From NCBI RefSeq assembly GCF_964199755.1, contig NC_133896.1:83109815-83173814 (forward strand): a stretch of 64,000 bases of DNA. Direction: 5' to 3'. Source of the DNA: Larus michahellis (taxonomy: Eukaryota; Chordata; Aves; Charadriiformes; Laridae). Shown piece after piece: positions 23,301 through 33,620 of this stretch. The notes below the pieces were generated by a model. The model saw only the letters and a list, made by a program, of their open reading frames with translations, did no database searches and was not told where the DNA came from. Every line of letters starts with the position of its first letter. Within the stretch, counting starts at the first letter, position 1. The position numbers and the translations under genes are program-made.

Positions 23301-24473
23301 CTTCTGGTCACTGAAACCAACACTCTTTCCTCTGTCTGAAAGACATTTTTTTACCTTGTTGTCCAGATGATGATGATGATTGCTCCTGCTTTGCTCGCAA
23401 GCCTCGACAGTGGAGCCAAAGGATCACAGTTAGCACGATGACAAAAAAACCCACAAGGAGAACTGGGACAACAATCACTTCAGTCTGATATTCACGCACA
23501 ACTATCAGCAGAAAAAGAAAATGGGAAACCAAGGAATAAGCAGCACTGCCAGATTCACATGGGTTCTGTATAACAAAGTAGTAATGACCCCTGTCAGTAA
23601 CTTTCAACCCCAAAAGCATGTGTATCTGTCTTCTGCTACTTGGAATAGCAACTCAACACTATTAGTGCTGCCACACTATTTTTCAAAGGTGCTGAGTATC
23701 TAAACTGCATGAAACCACTCCCACACCTAAGGTCACTTATTTGATGCCTTAATACAGAGGCTAGGAATTGCAGCCATGTGTAAGTGTCATCCACCAGTGA
23801 AACAGAACTGGCCCTGGCAGAGGAACAGCAGGGAGATGGGAAGGGCTGATTATTACAATGCCATCACAAATACATGTGCAATTACAACTTCACCTCCTTC
23901 CATTAAAATTATAGGCAACATTTCAAAGAAAACAGGGCGTGGTCAGCTGGTTTGGAATTTGACCGGAAGACATTGCAATTAACAAGGATGTTGCAGGTAA
24001 CTAACTCACTCTCTTATGCGCCCAGATTTGGAGGTGGTGCTATTTTTGTGTAGGCCAAGACCACATTTCAGTTCCCAAAGATGACAGAAAGTCATGAAAT
24101 CGAAATCTCACAAGACTGGTCCTTAGGGAAGCGGCAGGGAATCTTTAATGACTATATTATGTCTCATTCAAAGTAGAAATACTCTAAAATGGCTAAAATT
24201 ACATAAGATTAATCCCACCACAAAGACCGCATCCCCTTAAAAGTTTCTCCCCTGAGACACAATGCAGGGAAAGGTCAGTCAAATCCTTCTGTGTGGGCTG
24301 GGACGCAGGTAGAGGAGGGGAAAGGGCTTGGCCTGCTTTTCAGTAAAGCTGGACTTCCTGATCAGCATGTGAAAGCTTATTACTTAAAGGAATCTGTGAA
24401 TCTTACCACATAGCTTGTCACTGCTGTTGCATTCCAGTAGCATGCGTGTGAATCTTTTTATATCCCCTGCCAT
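11188..24473 (-). CDS. STYK1: STYK1 (NOK), serine/threonine/tyrosine kinase 1, complete CDS
   Basis: Nine coding exons join in phase to 426 codons plus stop (human STYK1 is 422 aa): 24473-24407, 23501-23355, 22388-22140, 21833-21652, 13306-13223, 12966-12758, 12512-12472, 12187-12091 and 11392-11188. Every junction has AG/GT borders. The protein has a short N-terminus, one membrane segment (about residues 31-52), a Ser-rich stretch, and one kinase-like domain (about 118-390). It keeps a GxxG loop (127-130), Lys151 and APE (298-300). The catalytic loop is HGDIAARN (253-260) and the DFG position reads GLG (273-275), both as in mammalian STYK1. It ends with the conserved [14 protein letters not shown] motif. 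The family acts in receptor-kinase-like signalling and autophagy at membranes; catalytic activity is debated. The 8.3 kb intron between residues 215 and 216 carries an antisense provirus. Confidence 0.96.
12091..12187 (-). CDS. STYK1: STYK1 exon, kinase C-lobe
   Basis: This 97 bp exon encodes residues 327-358, including [18 protein letters not shown]. The acceptor is TTCTAG and the donor GTAAGC after two bases of the codon for Met359. Confidence 0.93.
12472..12512 (-). CDS. STYK1: STYK1 micro-exon, helix F
   Basis: This 41 bp exon, acceptor CTTGCAG and donor GTAAGA, encodes [13 protein letters not shown] (residues 314-326). The motif is a standard kinase helix F. The phases fit both neighbours exactly. 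Confidence 0.93.
12758..12966 (-). CDS. STYK1: STYK1 exon, catalytic and activation loops
   Basis: This 209 bp exon encodes residues 244-312 plus two bases. It holds [10 protein letters not shown] (Gly in place of the Arg of HRD), [10 protein letters not shown] (Gly in place of the Asp of DFG) and KWQAPERLL (the APE motif). The donor is GTATGA after an AT that is completed by the next exon. Confidence 0.95.
13223..13306 (-). CDS. STYK1: STYK1 exon, kinase helix E region
   Basis: This 84 bp exon (28 codons, residues 216-243) follows acceptor CCTCTAG and ends at GTAAGT. It encodes [20 protein letters not shown], which matches the mammalian segment in order and length. Confidence 0.93.
13830..14065 (-). 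repeat. Old CR1-like LINE fragment
   Basis: Read on the minus strand this resembles the C-terminal coding end of an old CR1-type LINE: a GGAATTCCTTGCCACT block, then TTTACATGGGTTCAAGACAAG, then GTGGAAGATAA. It is diverged and lacks a clean tail. The identification rests on pattern memory and the borders are approximate. Confidence 0.45.
14102..14460 (+). repeat. 5' LTR of the ERV-L-like provirus
   Basis: The LTR runs from TGTCCTGGTT to CCACGACA (359 bp). It matches 20235-20603 along its whole length with about 26 substitutions by hand count and one roughly 10 bp indel. A TTATTGTTGTTGTTTTC run and a TTAAA poly(A)-like site lie in its second half. Confidence 0.92.
14468..14485 (+). other. Retroviral primer binding site, tRNA-Lys type
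   Basis: Seven bases after the LTR the sequence reads CGGCGCCCAACATGGGGC. This matches the complement of the 3' end of a lysine tRNA (the Lys1,2 type used by several retroviruses) with two differences. The match continues into CTC. ERV-L elements of mammals are named for leucine priming, so this is unexpected. Confidence 0.7.
14486..14941 (+). other. Proviral leader region
   Basis: This lies between the primer site and the first gag-like frame. I see only short chance reading frames and no recognisable packaging structure or protein. Confidence 0.5.
14942..16508 (+). pseudogene. gag remnant of the provirus
   Basis: The gag-like text starts in one frame and includes an imperfect Ala/Thr/Pro-rich repeat near 15295-15405. 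TGA stops interrupt it at 15506 and 15593, and the same frame resumes around 15836. A frameshift near 16190-16240 moves the sense text to another frame, which ends with TAG at 16506-16508. No zinc knuckle of the CCHC type is evident. Gag would form the particle core; this copy cannot. Confidence 0.72.
16563..17000 (+). pseudogene. Proviral aspartic protease region
   Basis: The frame carries the retroviral protease signature [14 protein letters not shown] (active-site DTGA) and a later LGIDYL flap-type segment. It is in the same frame as the end of gag, separated by the TAG at 16506. It ends at a TAG at 16998-17000, soon followed by TGA. It belongs to pro-pol and is broken at its 3' end. Confidence 0.82.
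17001..19728 (+). pseudogene. Proviral pol: reverse transcriptase, RNase H, integrase
   Basis: Reverse transcriptase text includes [23 protein letters not shown] and the catalytic YIDD (17442-17453). A frameshift between about 17600 and 17660 moves to a second frame, which holds RNase H (FTDGS near 18400; [11 protein letters not shown] near 18590) and integrase. Integrase has an H-x4-H then C-x2-C zinc site near 18880-19010, and Asp, Asp and Glu (WQIDY, SDNGTH, SGKRE) with 35 residues between the last two. In-frame stops are at 17010, 17112, 17349, 17511, 17833, 18433, 18466 and 19369, all TGA. Confidence 0.88.
19729..20234 (+). other. Region between integrase and 3' LTR, no env
   Basis: About 500 bp with no envelope-like frame, signal peptide or membrane segment. 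A TATATA microsatellite occupies about 20140-20164. No long polypurine tract precedes the LTR; the nearest purine run is weak (GGAATAAGG). Confidence 0.6.
20235..20603 (+). repeat. 3' LTR of the ERV-L-like provirus
   Basis: This pairs with 14102-14460. The first base of the expected TG is changed (GGTCCTGG) and the end is CCATGACA. It carries a roughly 10 bp extra segment near 20400 relative to the 5' LTR, and ATTAAA at 20483-20488. Confidence 0.9.
20725..21252 (+). repeat. Truncated CR1, 3' end
   Basis: The text encodes the C-terminal CR1 ORF2 signature ([25 protein letters not shown] type, frame broken) and the 3'UTR ending GATTCTATGATTCTGTGA. It is 5'-truncated and shifted by small indels near 20960-20990. 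Confidence 0.9.
21652..21833 (-). CDS. STYK1: STYK1 exon, kinase N-lobe to hinge
   Basis: This 182 bp exon encodes residues 155-215, including [19 protein letters not shown] and the hinge region LYMIMEDV. It ends in phase 0 at GTGAGT. A CCA/CAA triplet repeat lies in the intron about 45 bp beyond its acceptor. Confidence 0.94.
21878..21915. repeat. CCA/CAA triplet microsatellite
   Basis: A run of CCA units passes into CAA units about 45 bp upstream (in the sense of STYK1) of an exon acceptor. On the transcribed minus strand it is TGG/TTG. Confidence 0.75.
22140..22388 (-). CDS. STYK1: STYK1 exon, juxtamembrane and nucleotide-loop
   Basis: This 249 bp exon encodes residues 72-154. It carries the linker, the IPREKLS segment, the degenerate glycine loop GRYGSI (127-132) and the VVLKAL strand with Lys151, equivalent to the VAIK lysine. 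It ends at a GTAAGG donor in phase 1. Confidence 0.93.
23355..23501 (-). CDS. STYK1: STYK1 exon, transmembrane segment
   Basis: This 147 bp exon follows acceptor CTGATAG. It encodes residues 23-71, including a run of about 22 hydrophobic residues (31-52) ending in ILWL, then basic residues (CRGLRAK) and five serines. The basic run after the hydrophobic segment suggests a type I or III anchor with the kinase-like domain in the cytosol. Confidence 0.93.
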
Positions 24474-24511
24474 GTTCAATTACAAGCAAGTGGGTCTCCA
24501 ACCTCTATCTT
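24407..24511 (-). CDS. STYK1: STYK1 exon with start codon
   Basis: The start ATG is at 24473-24471. It encodes 22 residues including [13 protein letters not shown], which resembles the mammalian N-terminus, and ends one base into a codon at a GTAAGA donor. A GTGCAG acceptor just above 24511 suggests that 24511-24474 is 5'UTR in the same exon. Confidence 0.88.
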
Positions 24512-27500
24512 CTGCACAGACACAAATAATATTAATGAAATTTATTAGGAGAAAGGGTGATTAATGAAGCAACAGGTGAGCTGAATATGGAGCTTTCTAC
24601 CCCTTATGAACAGTGGTTTTGTGAAGAAGCAGCATTGGGACTTAGAGGCTTAGAGAACGATACAGGACATCCATTATCAAATCCTATGAAGGGTAGACTG
24701 TATGACCAGAGAGAATTTAAGATTAAGCTTGTTCTACAGTGCTTCACCAGCAATAGGGTATCCCTAGGCCTACAGGCTGGCATATGCACAAAAACTCATA
24801 GTCATGAACTTAATTATATTCAAAGAATAGCTAATACAGCTAATACACTTCTAGCTATCACACTTCTTAGATGCCAGGATGGCCCAGCCTTTTATCTTCT
24901 GGTCCATAACAAATGAACAGATCAGCAGCATGCATACAAAGTGTCTGTCATTCTTGACTACAGCTCCTGCCATAACTCATACTATTGCTCCACAAAGACA
25001 AGGAGAGAAAAAGGCTTGCCATTAGGGCTGTCTGGTACTGACTCCTTAACACCGCCAGGTCTATAACTAAACTGAAGCATAACATCTGGAACTCTTCTGT
25101 ATTTGTAGTTGAAAATCCAGGGCCTGTGCAAACGTGCACCTTTCCAGCTGTAATTTCAGCTATCACTAACCTCTTCCTTACCATGTGCAATCATACACCT
25201 ACAAAACCTTCTGATTGTGTAAATGCGTTTGCCATGTGTACAATCCTGCTCAGACAGGGCTAGATTCACCAGCGTATGCCAGCATCTTTGAGTTGTGCCA
25301 GGACTGCAGATCAGCTGCAGGCCTCCCAGACGTAGGATTTTTGCTGTTCTGCATTACAGGGGGAGATCGCCCCTGTAGAAACTTGTATTTCAGTTCAAAT
25401 GGGTGCGTGTGTTTTTGTTTATTCTCTGGAGAACACATAAGCACTTTAGAACATGTCCCACTGCTACACTAAGTATACTATCTTTACTGAGAACTAAAGT
25501 CATAAGATAGGAATAGGCTCCGTGGTGCTGCATTGATTTACATCAGCAGAGGACCTGGACTACTATATCTAAATTGCAAGAAATCAATGCGGTGAATAGT
25601 GATGATTGACAGAAAGACAAGGAAGGCATGTACATTTAGCCACTGTTTCTTATAAACATTGCCAAAAATGTAAGACTTGATAGCTTCACAAACAGTATAA
25701 TCTAGAATGTTTTACAGACATCAGGAATTTTATCCTGTAAGTACTTACTTTATTTTCAGCTATGAGTTCAAGTCAATTAACCTCAATGGCAAACGTTAAG
25801 AATAATGTATGGCATTCTTACTGATACTAGTATGGTTTTATGGAAGTTGGTGATAGATAAAACATTAAACAGGTTGTTCTCATGCTTAAAATTAACGGGC
25901 GAAATTCCACTATATCAGTTGCACAACAGAGGCAGCAGAAAGAGGAAAATAGAATATATATGCACTTTATCACAAAAAGTCTGTTTCATTTTATTTCCTT
26001 TGATTCTTAATATGCTAGCAAATTCACCTGGTTTCAGGGTGTGGCTACAACACGAATCCAGTCAAAGGAGCAATAATACAGCAATAACACCAAGCTTTTC
26101 AGGTGCACTCTGAAAGCAAGCACACTAAGTCAACCTGCCTTGGCTATAACACATATACACTCTTACACACAAATACACAGGTATCACCATAAGAACAGTC
26201 CTAGCTTCTTTCACTCTCAGATACACACAGATATGAAACACACGTATGAACAGACATGACAGCATTACAGGAAAATAGACTTTAGGACTATTAGCCAGCA
26301 ATCGTATACGTATAATCTGAGTCATAAACAGTCCAAGCTCCATCTTAACACTAGTTAAATGGTTTTTGCTTCATGCAGATGCCCACTAGAAATGCAAACA
26401 TATGTTTAAACGATGGGCATGCACAGGGACATATAAGCACACACATACCAACTCGTACTTACACAGGAACACGCTCACAGAGTCACAGAGATCCACACAA
26501 AAAAGCTTTGACACAGCAACCATGTCTATACTGGTCCCCTGTCCATCAAAAAGATTCCTGCCTACTTCCTTATGCACCTCCCATCAGTGATGCCAGTGGG
26601 TGGCACCCATGTTTTCTAACCATACTCAGGGCAGAACTATGGGATCGAGAAATAAAAGCACTGGCAGCCATTGGCACTTTATTTGCACTGGCACTCCCAC
26701 CTGTTGCTTATGGAGCCGCACAGGTGTTACGACTGGAAGACTTTGATTAGACAAGTCCATTTACACGCTCTGTGTCTACCCTCTTGCCAAACTTAGGAAG
26801 CAGGAAAAGAAGTTGCACTTGAGATAATTCTGAAACGTCTTTTCAGTGATCCTTTCCAGGCCAAGACCAAACGAATTCTTATACTTAGCTCCTTCTGCAG
26901 TATACTTGTCTAACAGTAACATTATTGCAGTTCCTACATTTCCATCCGCACAATAACAGTGGTAACTCAGAAATACACAGATCTCACGTTACACATTTAG
27001 TAAGTATTTTTTGCAGTGTATCAGTAGGGGTGACATGGAGGTTATGTGGAACTAACATCTTCAATGTACAGGTGCATACTCACCACACAGCAGAAAGCAT
27101 TGTCAGTGCTCAACCACTTATTTTATTATTTGAAGACAGTATTCCGGTACCAAGCCAGGATAAGAGGGACAAAAATACCTTAAGAGGTTCAAAACCTGTA
27201 CCTCGCTGGCATGATTTTCCTTGTTTGTGTGTTATGTTTTACCAAGACCAGTGCTGTCTAGGTCATGAGCACAGTAGAACATAGCCTCTATTATTTCAAT
27301 TTAGAATTTGCATTAGGCAATTTGTGCAATCGCAAGTAAATTTCAGCCTAGTTATTCCACTGGCTTTTTATTACTCTTTTACATACACTGAAATCCACTC
27401 ACCGGAATTAATTTCCCTTTATTGTTTACTTTCAAAACCATATTTGCTTCAAAAGTCTACTCTCCTTGCCTAGGCCTATCTACTCTTTCAAACTATTCTG

Positions 27501-28071
27501 ATTTCCTCCTCCTTCAGTTGAAACTCATTATTTTCATTTACACAAAACCTGGAACTTTCCTTTTTCTCTTGGACACACATCTTTTTTCATCAGGTCCTCT
27601 ATTGTGCAGCACATCCATGTGACTTAACATCTTATTTAAGAAAAGTAGTTGGCAGTGAAATACAAAAACTAAACATGGTAGTACTAGGCCACTCTTCCTT
27701 CAAAACGCCAAGGCTCAAGGTAAAGGTGCTATGTTCCCACTCAGTTTCAAACTCCAAAGCCTTCCTGAAAGACTGTGATAACAGTGACCAGAAAGCAAAT
27801 GAGCTTTTCTAGAACAAAGCTCTCAACACAATGGACTGAATAGGAGCAACAAGGGGCTGTGAAGGTCTTTGTAAATGAGTTTTGAAAAGGGATTTGTTCC
27901 CCTGACTAGAGCTCAGGGGGGAACAGGGTTTCCACTCAAAAGATTTGGAGAGATGTGGGGAGCTTTTGCTGGGGCAGAGGGAAATGAATATGAATCAACG
28001 CAGACAGGCTGGCTTAGAGGGCAATGCTCAATGTATTATTAACAATGTTCAGATACTACACAGTTCCAAGC
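24512..28071. other. STYK1 upstream intron, no gene seen
   Basis: Probable intron between the exon carrying the STYK1 start and upstream untranslated exons. I found no coding exon or clear repeat here. Confidence 0.5.
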
Positions 28072-28849
28072 TGTCCTGGTTTGAGGTAAAACAGAACCAA
28101 CTTTCTGATTTGTAATTTTACATTTTAGCTGGGCCTCTTCTAACTGACTAAAGTCTGAAATTAACAGCTTATTATTAACAGTTCAGAAACTGTTCGCTCT
28201 CAGAGTGATAAGACCTGATCATACCAAGGCATGGTACGCAGAGAGGCTCTTGCTTATACTTATTGTTATAACAACCAAGGCCAGCTAACTTCGCTGTTTG
28301 CCCCATCAGAGGGTCGGAAGCAGTGAAGCGTAGAGGGGTCCCACCCGCAGGGAGGAGCAAACGGGACAGGTGACCCAAAACTGACCAACAGGGTATTCCA
28401 TCCCATATGCGTCATGCTCAGTATAAAAGCTGAGGTATCAAAGGGGCAAGGGGGCTCTGGCTTGTTTTTTCTCCAATGGCCGACATCTGAGGAGGACCCT
28501 GTCTGTTCGTCTGCCTTTGATCCTATCTGAGCACTCCTGACTCTAGTTCCGAAATTCAGCTCCTGTCCGTCACTGACTCCAGTCTGGGACTTTCTCTGTG
28601 TCTGCTGGTGACACGATCGTCATCCTGGGAGCTGGATACGGTTTTATGTATATTGTATACTTTTTTTCTTTAATTTTTATTATTCTATTATTATTTACTA
28701 TTTTCTTATTTATTATTATTTTCATTAAAGTAGTTTAGTTCTTTTTCTAAACTTGTAAATCTCCTTATCTCTTCCTCTCCTCTCTGAAGAGAGAGTGGGG
28801 GAAGGGGCATCTGTTGTTCTGATCGGCCAACCTGGCCAAAACCATGACA
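28072..28849 (+). mobile_element. Solo LTR, ERV-L-like
   Basis: It runs 778 bp from TGTCCTGGTT to CCATGACA, the same termini as the provirus at 14.1-20.6 kb, so it is probably a related family. It is flanked by CAAGC and CGAGC, a 5 bp target duplication with one change. It contains a TATAAAAG box (28422-28429), a T-rich block and ATTAAA (28724-28729). No internal viral region adjoins it, so it is a recombination product. It lies in the upstream intron of STYK1, antisense to it. Confidence 0.85.
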
Positions 28850-31800
28850 CGAGCAGACTGCAACAATGATGGCAGTATAGCCTTTCTTTGACTAATACCT
28901 GAATCCAAAGCCCCACATCCAAGCTAAATATACAACGAAGGTCATGGTATCTAGAAAGAGCAGAAGCGGCCGTTCTTAGACAATGATACAAGGCAAAACG
29001 TTAGCAGAAGCTAACCTACAGTCAACAGCATTTGCAAACTGCTACTAGCAGACTACCTGGTGAACTGTGCACAGCGCAGAAGTTTCACAGCGTGGTGACA
29101 GCGCCAGGTTAATTAGCCCCCATATCTGTCCTACACCGACACTTACTGCTCCTCTATGTACATCTGCCAACAGGATGAATGAACACTGGGGAAAAAGGTG
29201 GTGTTTTGTTTTCAGCCATGTTTGTTGGCCAAGCTGTTCTGCTGCCCTGGCAACTTAGACAAAGCACAGTGGGCAACACAGGGTCAGGAATAGGCAGCTA
29301 AAAGATGACAGTTCTGGGGGCTGCTTAAACCAGTTCAGGAAGCCCCAATACTGAATGTGAATATGGTTTTGTGAATGTAGCTGAGCTAAATTAAGTGCTC
29401 AACAATGCCAAAAGAAGGGAGTATCTCTGCTCTCTTACCACTCCTTGTTTTGCTCCCAGCTGTGCAATTGATCACATGGTAAACTGATTCAAACCACTAC
29501 CCTATCAGGAAAAATTCACTGTTCTTTTGCCATGGTAATTTCCTGCCATTTTAATGAGTGGTATTAGTTTGCCAAGCAATTCCACAAGTGCCAACACAGG
29601 CTCGAGGAAGTGGCAGGAGCACATATCCAAAAGCAGGAACACGTAAAACAGATCTCCCGCCACCCAGGGTAGTGAATGGCTAATTCGTCTAAAGCTGCAT
29701 TGTGAAACCATTCCCAAAGTGTCAGCACTAAGATTTTTCCAGTCCCCTGTCATTCATTCCCACAGGTACGCTGTCCCTTTAGCTCTAGCACAAGCATTCA
29801 CATGGCGATGTGGTGAACTCTCACATTTTATGGACTTAAATTTTTCATCAGGCTCAATTTATGCTATTTAAAGTGCCAGGACATAAGACTCGAGAAGCCT
29901 GATGCGTGCTCCTGCCATGTTCAGGAAAATCCGATGTTGTACATACTCACGGTAAATAGACAGTTTTGCCAGTGAATATGTCTGACTTGGGAACTAACAT
30001 CATTTTTCATCACCAGTGCAAATGTGTAAATCCTTGAGCAGTGATTAGCTATTCTGTCTAAAGAAACAGCTGATTAAATTAATTAAGTATGATAAAGGCT
30101 AAGATTCATTTGGATCTTCATTAGACCTTTTAAACTGTGCTCTGAACTGATATGGAATATCAGTTAATCCTCCAAACTTCCTGGTCTGCATTAACTGCAC
30201 ACCACTCAATCATAAAAATACTCTTACAGGTGTTTTTCATGGATGAACTGTGAGGACCAAATACAATACGTCTACAGGCATGTAAAGAACAGCTGAGTCC
30301 AGCCCACTGCCTGACTGATAAAAGACAAAGAAAGTCCTTTACCCATGACACCTTCTATTTAATTTCTTACAGTGGCAGAACTGCACTCTCAAGCTTTTCC
30401 AGTCACCATTTCTGTACCGCTTTTATTATTTTCCTCCTCTTAGATCACCTTTGAACCAGGCCACCAGTCAAGGTTTAGGCAACCGTTACGCACAACCGCA
30501 CTGCCCTGGCTGTGCAGCTGAAAGGGAGGGGAGCTACCAGGGAATTGCAGGAAGTAAAACGGCAGTGAAAACATGATCTGTGGGCTCAGGACAGACGAGC
30601 AGTCATGGACATTGAATGTGAGAGAAGAAGAGGACCAGGGAAAAGCAAACAGTGAAACAGAGATTTTTTCTCTGTAATGTCCACCATTTTACTAAAAGCA
30701 GCGTCCAAAACAAATAAAAAATAAGTCCAACAGGACTCAACCCTAACAACTTAATGTGATAAGAACATATTTCTGCAAAAGGCTATGTACTTTTTAGATT
30801 ACATATCCAGTCTCTTCTGCCTTCAGAAGACCTTGGTGACTATTTCATACGGCAGATCGTGACATATTTGCAAGGTTCCCCTGGCCCACCAAGTCATCTC
30901 ATCTCTCACTGTTAAGGCACCTGTGGGTTACCAAGCAGCAGCTCCTACTGTGTAGAATGGGAAATTCTGACTGGTCAACCCAGGTTATAACATACCGGAG
31001 CCACCTCACTTCTGTCCTGAACAACGATTACTGATAATATCCTGCGGCTTGCTGTACTGGCTGTAATAATGTCTCATCTATAAAGATTTGGAACTCTAAT
31101 TTACTTTTGCAACAGCTAGTAGCTGTAACACCCTGTAAGAAAACAAAGTGTTTCAAAAAGTCACGTACAGTGACTCAAGATTTTCTCTTGCTCCAAAATT
31201 AGAAGCGGTACCTGAACATGAAGCCTAGGCTAGTTGCCACAACCATATTAGAGGAGTGAAAGACAATTAGGCTGACCACTTCCAAAGAGCTAGGCCATGG
31301 AGAGAACAGCAAATGATGAGGTCCATGCTGCTATTTGAGCAGGTGAATTACTTAGGGCAAACTTGGCTGCTTTTCAAGGGAGCAGAAAAAATAGGCAAAG
31401 TCAGCAATTGAGAGATATGCATCAGGAGGACTCTGCACTGCTGTGCGTTTATGCTAACAAGGTTAGTCCAAACTGGCACCGTATCAGTGGAGATATGCAA
31501 GTTCTTATAGTGCTAAGTTTTGCTTAAACTCAGATCATCTCACAAAAATTAATGTATTTGTGCAGCATGAGGAAGCCTGAGTACAGAAGCATGAAATGGT
31601 ACAAAAACTGAATGGCGATTAAGACAAAAATATTTTTTTCTAATGCAGATAAGGCTGACTGTAGTTTCTGAAAAATTAACATATATCTTTATCACACTCC
31701 CCCTGAAAAGGCCATGAAAAGTAATTCCTCACAGTTAATCTGCAAAACCGAAGTTAAAATAATAAAAAAAAAAAAGGTGAGGAATACATTAACTTGAAGC

Positions 31801-32846
31801 CCCTAGTGAGCAAGCCGTTTGGAATATGAAAAGCCTGGAGATCAAACTCTCAACAGCACACTCTTACCTATGACTTCCTTTTGTGTAGTCAAAATCACAC
31901 ACTACTTTTGAAAATGCCAGCCATTCTGTCTCTTTCTTACTGACCGACTTCTTATTTTGGTGGGAACTGCCAGTATTAAGCCTGTATCAAACCCTAGCAC
32001 AAAGTTGACACAGATACTCTGAAAAACTGACAGCAAAAGCTGTGATGGGACATAAGAATGAAGGAGTTTTTCAAAGAACCATGTATACATGTAGCTCTTG
32101 TTGTAGAAAACACTGTGTGGTAACAATGCTGCACGGTATCACATTGCTGCGTAATGGCTTAAGAAATGGAACGTGAATCTGCTTTCATAAATGCACAGCC
32201 ACGAGGAAACAGCTGAAGTTATGTAAACAACTTTAGCTTCACAATTCCCCAACTTTCGGATATTTCTTGGTGCATTTAACATAGATTTTGTTTATAATTT
32301 AATCAGTAGCTCACACACACACAAATACATGAAAACAGGTAAAGACACTGAAAAATCTAGATGCCTGCATCATTTTGGATTAGAGTTAATTTCCTTACAA
32401 TCAAGTAACAGTGATGGAAATTAAATGCTAATTAGTTCTGAATCCAGCCTGAGGCATGTATTACTTAACCAAACACTGAACATATTTATGCACACATGCA
32501 TAGCATTGCCCTGTATTGTTTCAGCAAACTGAGACTAATTTTATACGAAACTTAGTTCCTTTGTTATTTTCTTCCTGTTTAAAATATGCCTAGAAGTTAT
32601 TTTGTTTAAATCAACGTGCATGTAGAGGACATATCTCCTCTTGTTTTCTCAAAGCCTAATACCATTATGAACACAGAAATTTATTACTGTAAGTAACTTC
32701 AATACAAGCAGTAAGTACATGCATAGGTGTATAGATTTTATGGTACAGCTATATCCTAGTTCATGTCGCATTTATGTCAATTAAAGTCTTGGTTTTTTTA
32801 AATAAATTCATTAGCTAATCTTCCAGCAGTGTTTTCTCTCACTTAC
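28850..32846. other. No recognised gene
   Basis: AT-rich DNA without recognisable exon or repeat apart from a short A-run (31764-31776) and a CA repeat near 32309-32322. Probably intron of STYK1. Confidence 0.5.
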
Positions 32847-33384
32847 CTGAATTACACCACTTCTCTTGCCCTGCGGTAGTTTTTTCCTGAAGCTTGCGGG
32901 CTGCCGGTTCACAGTTTGTTTGAGGCCACTCCTGATAGCACTGATGGTTACTTTGTGTGGTTGTAATTCTTATGACTAAGTTCCTCCTCACTGATTTTCC
33001 TACCCCAGACCTGCCCAGCTTCAATTCTTTACTCCTCAAGGTCTTCTCAGCTGTCTCCCCAGGGAGTTTGCTTGAGTGTAGGTTCAACACACGAGCTGAC
33101 AGATAGGCACACACTTGTAAAACGAGTCTGCCCGGCTTCCACGCACCAGCTGCTCATTTGCTGGTGACAGAGACAGGCAAAGCAGAGTCCTCGGGTGGGG
33201 ACCTGGAGTGTAATTTGAAAGGCAGGCAAACACAGAGCAACAGCGATAGGCTAACGTAACAAGCAGAAATCATACACTTCAGATTACAAGTTCACGTTTC
33301 GAAAAAACGGTTTCTTGGAACAGAAAATCTGTACAAAACCCACACACTCCAGACACTGAAAAAGCTCTCTATCAGGAACACAAT
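32847..33384 (-). other. Candidate STYK1 5'UTR exon
   Basis: On the minus strand this interval starts after a good acceptor (TTTGTTTGCAG) and ends at a near-perfect donor (TCAG then GTAAGTGAG). It contains no recognisable protein, which fits an untranslated leader exon of STYK1 lying upstream of the 24511 acceptor. It could instead be chance splice sites or another transcript. Confidence 0.35.
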
Positions 33385-33476
33385 CTGCAAACAAATAAAG
33401 AGAGAAAAGATTAATAATACCAAAGCAGGCTACAACAGACAGCAGCGATGCAGGCTTTTTTAACATTCTGACTTAC

Positions 33477-33620
33477 CTGTTCGTATCCCTCCCGCTCAAG
33501 CTGTCCATGCATTCTGTCAGCATTTTCCAGCCCTGCCACCAGCCCTCCCCTGCCCCTTCCTCCTACCACTCCAGCCCAGAGCTCCCACACAGCTCTGGCA
33601 ATGATCCTCACTTAAAAAAA
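33477..33620 (-). other. Candidate first exon/promoter side of STYK1
   Basis: A strong donor on the minus strand (ACAG then GTAAGTCAG) ends an interval at 33477. It would be joined to the acceptor at 33385 across a 92 bp intron. The upstream end is arbitrary; the sequence above is G-rich on the minus strand (33530-33600). Confidence 0.28.
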
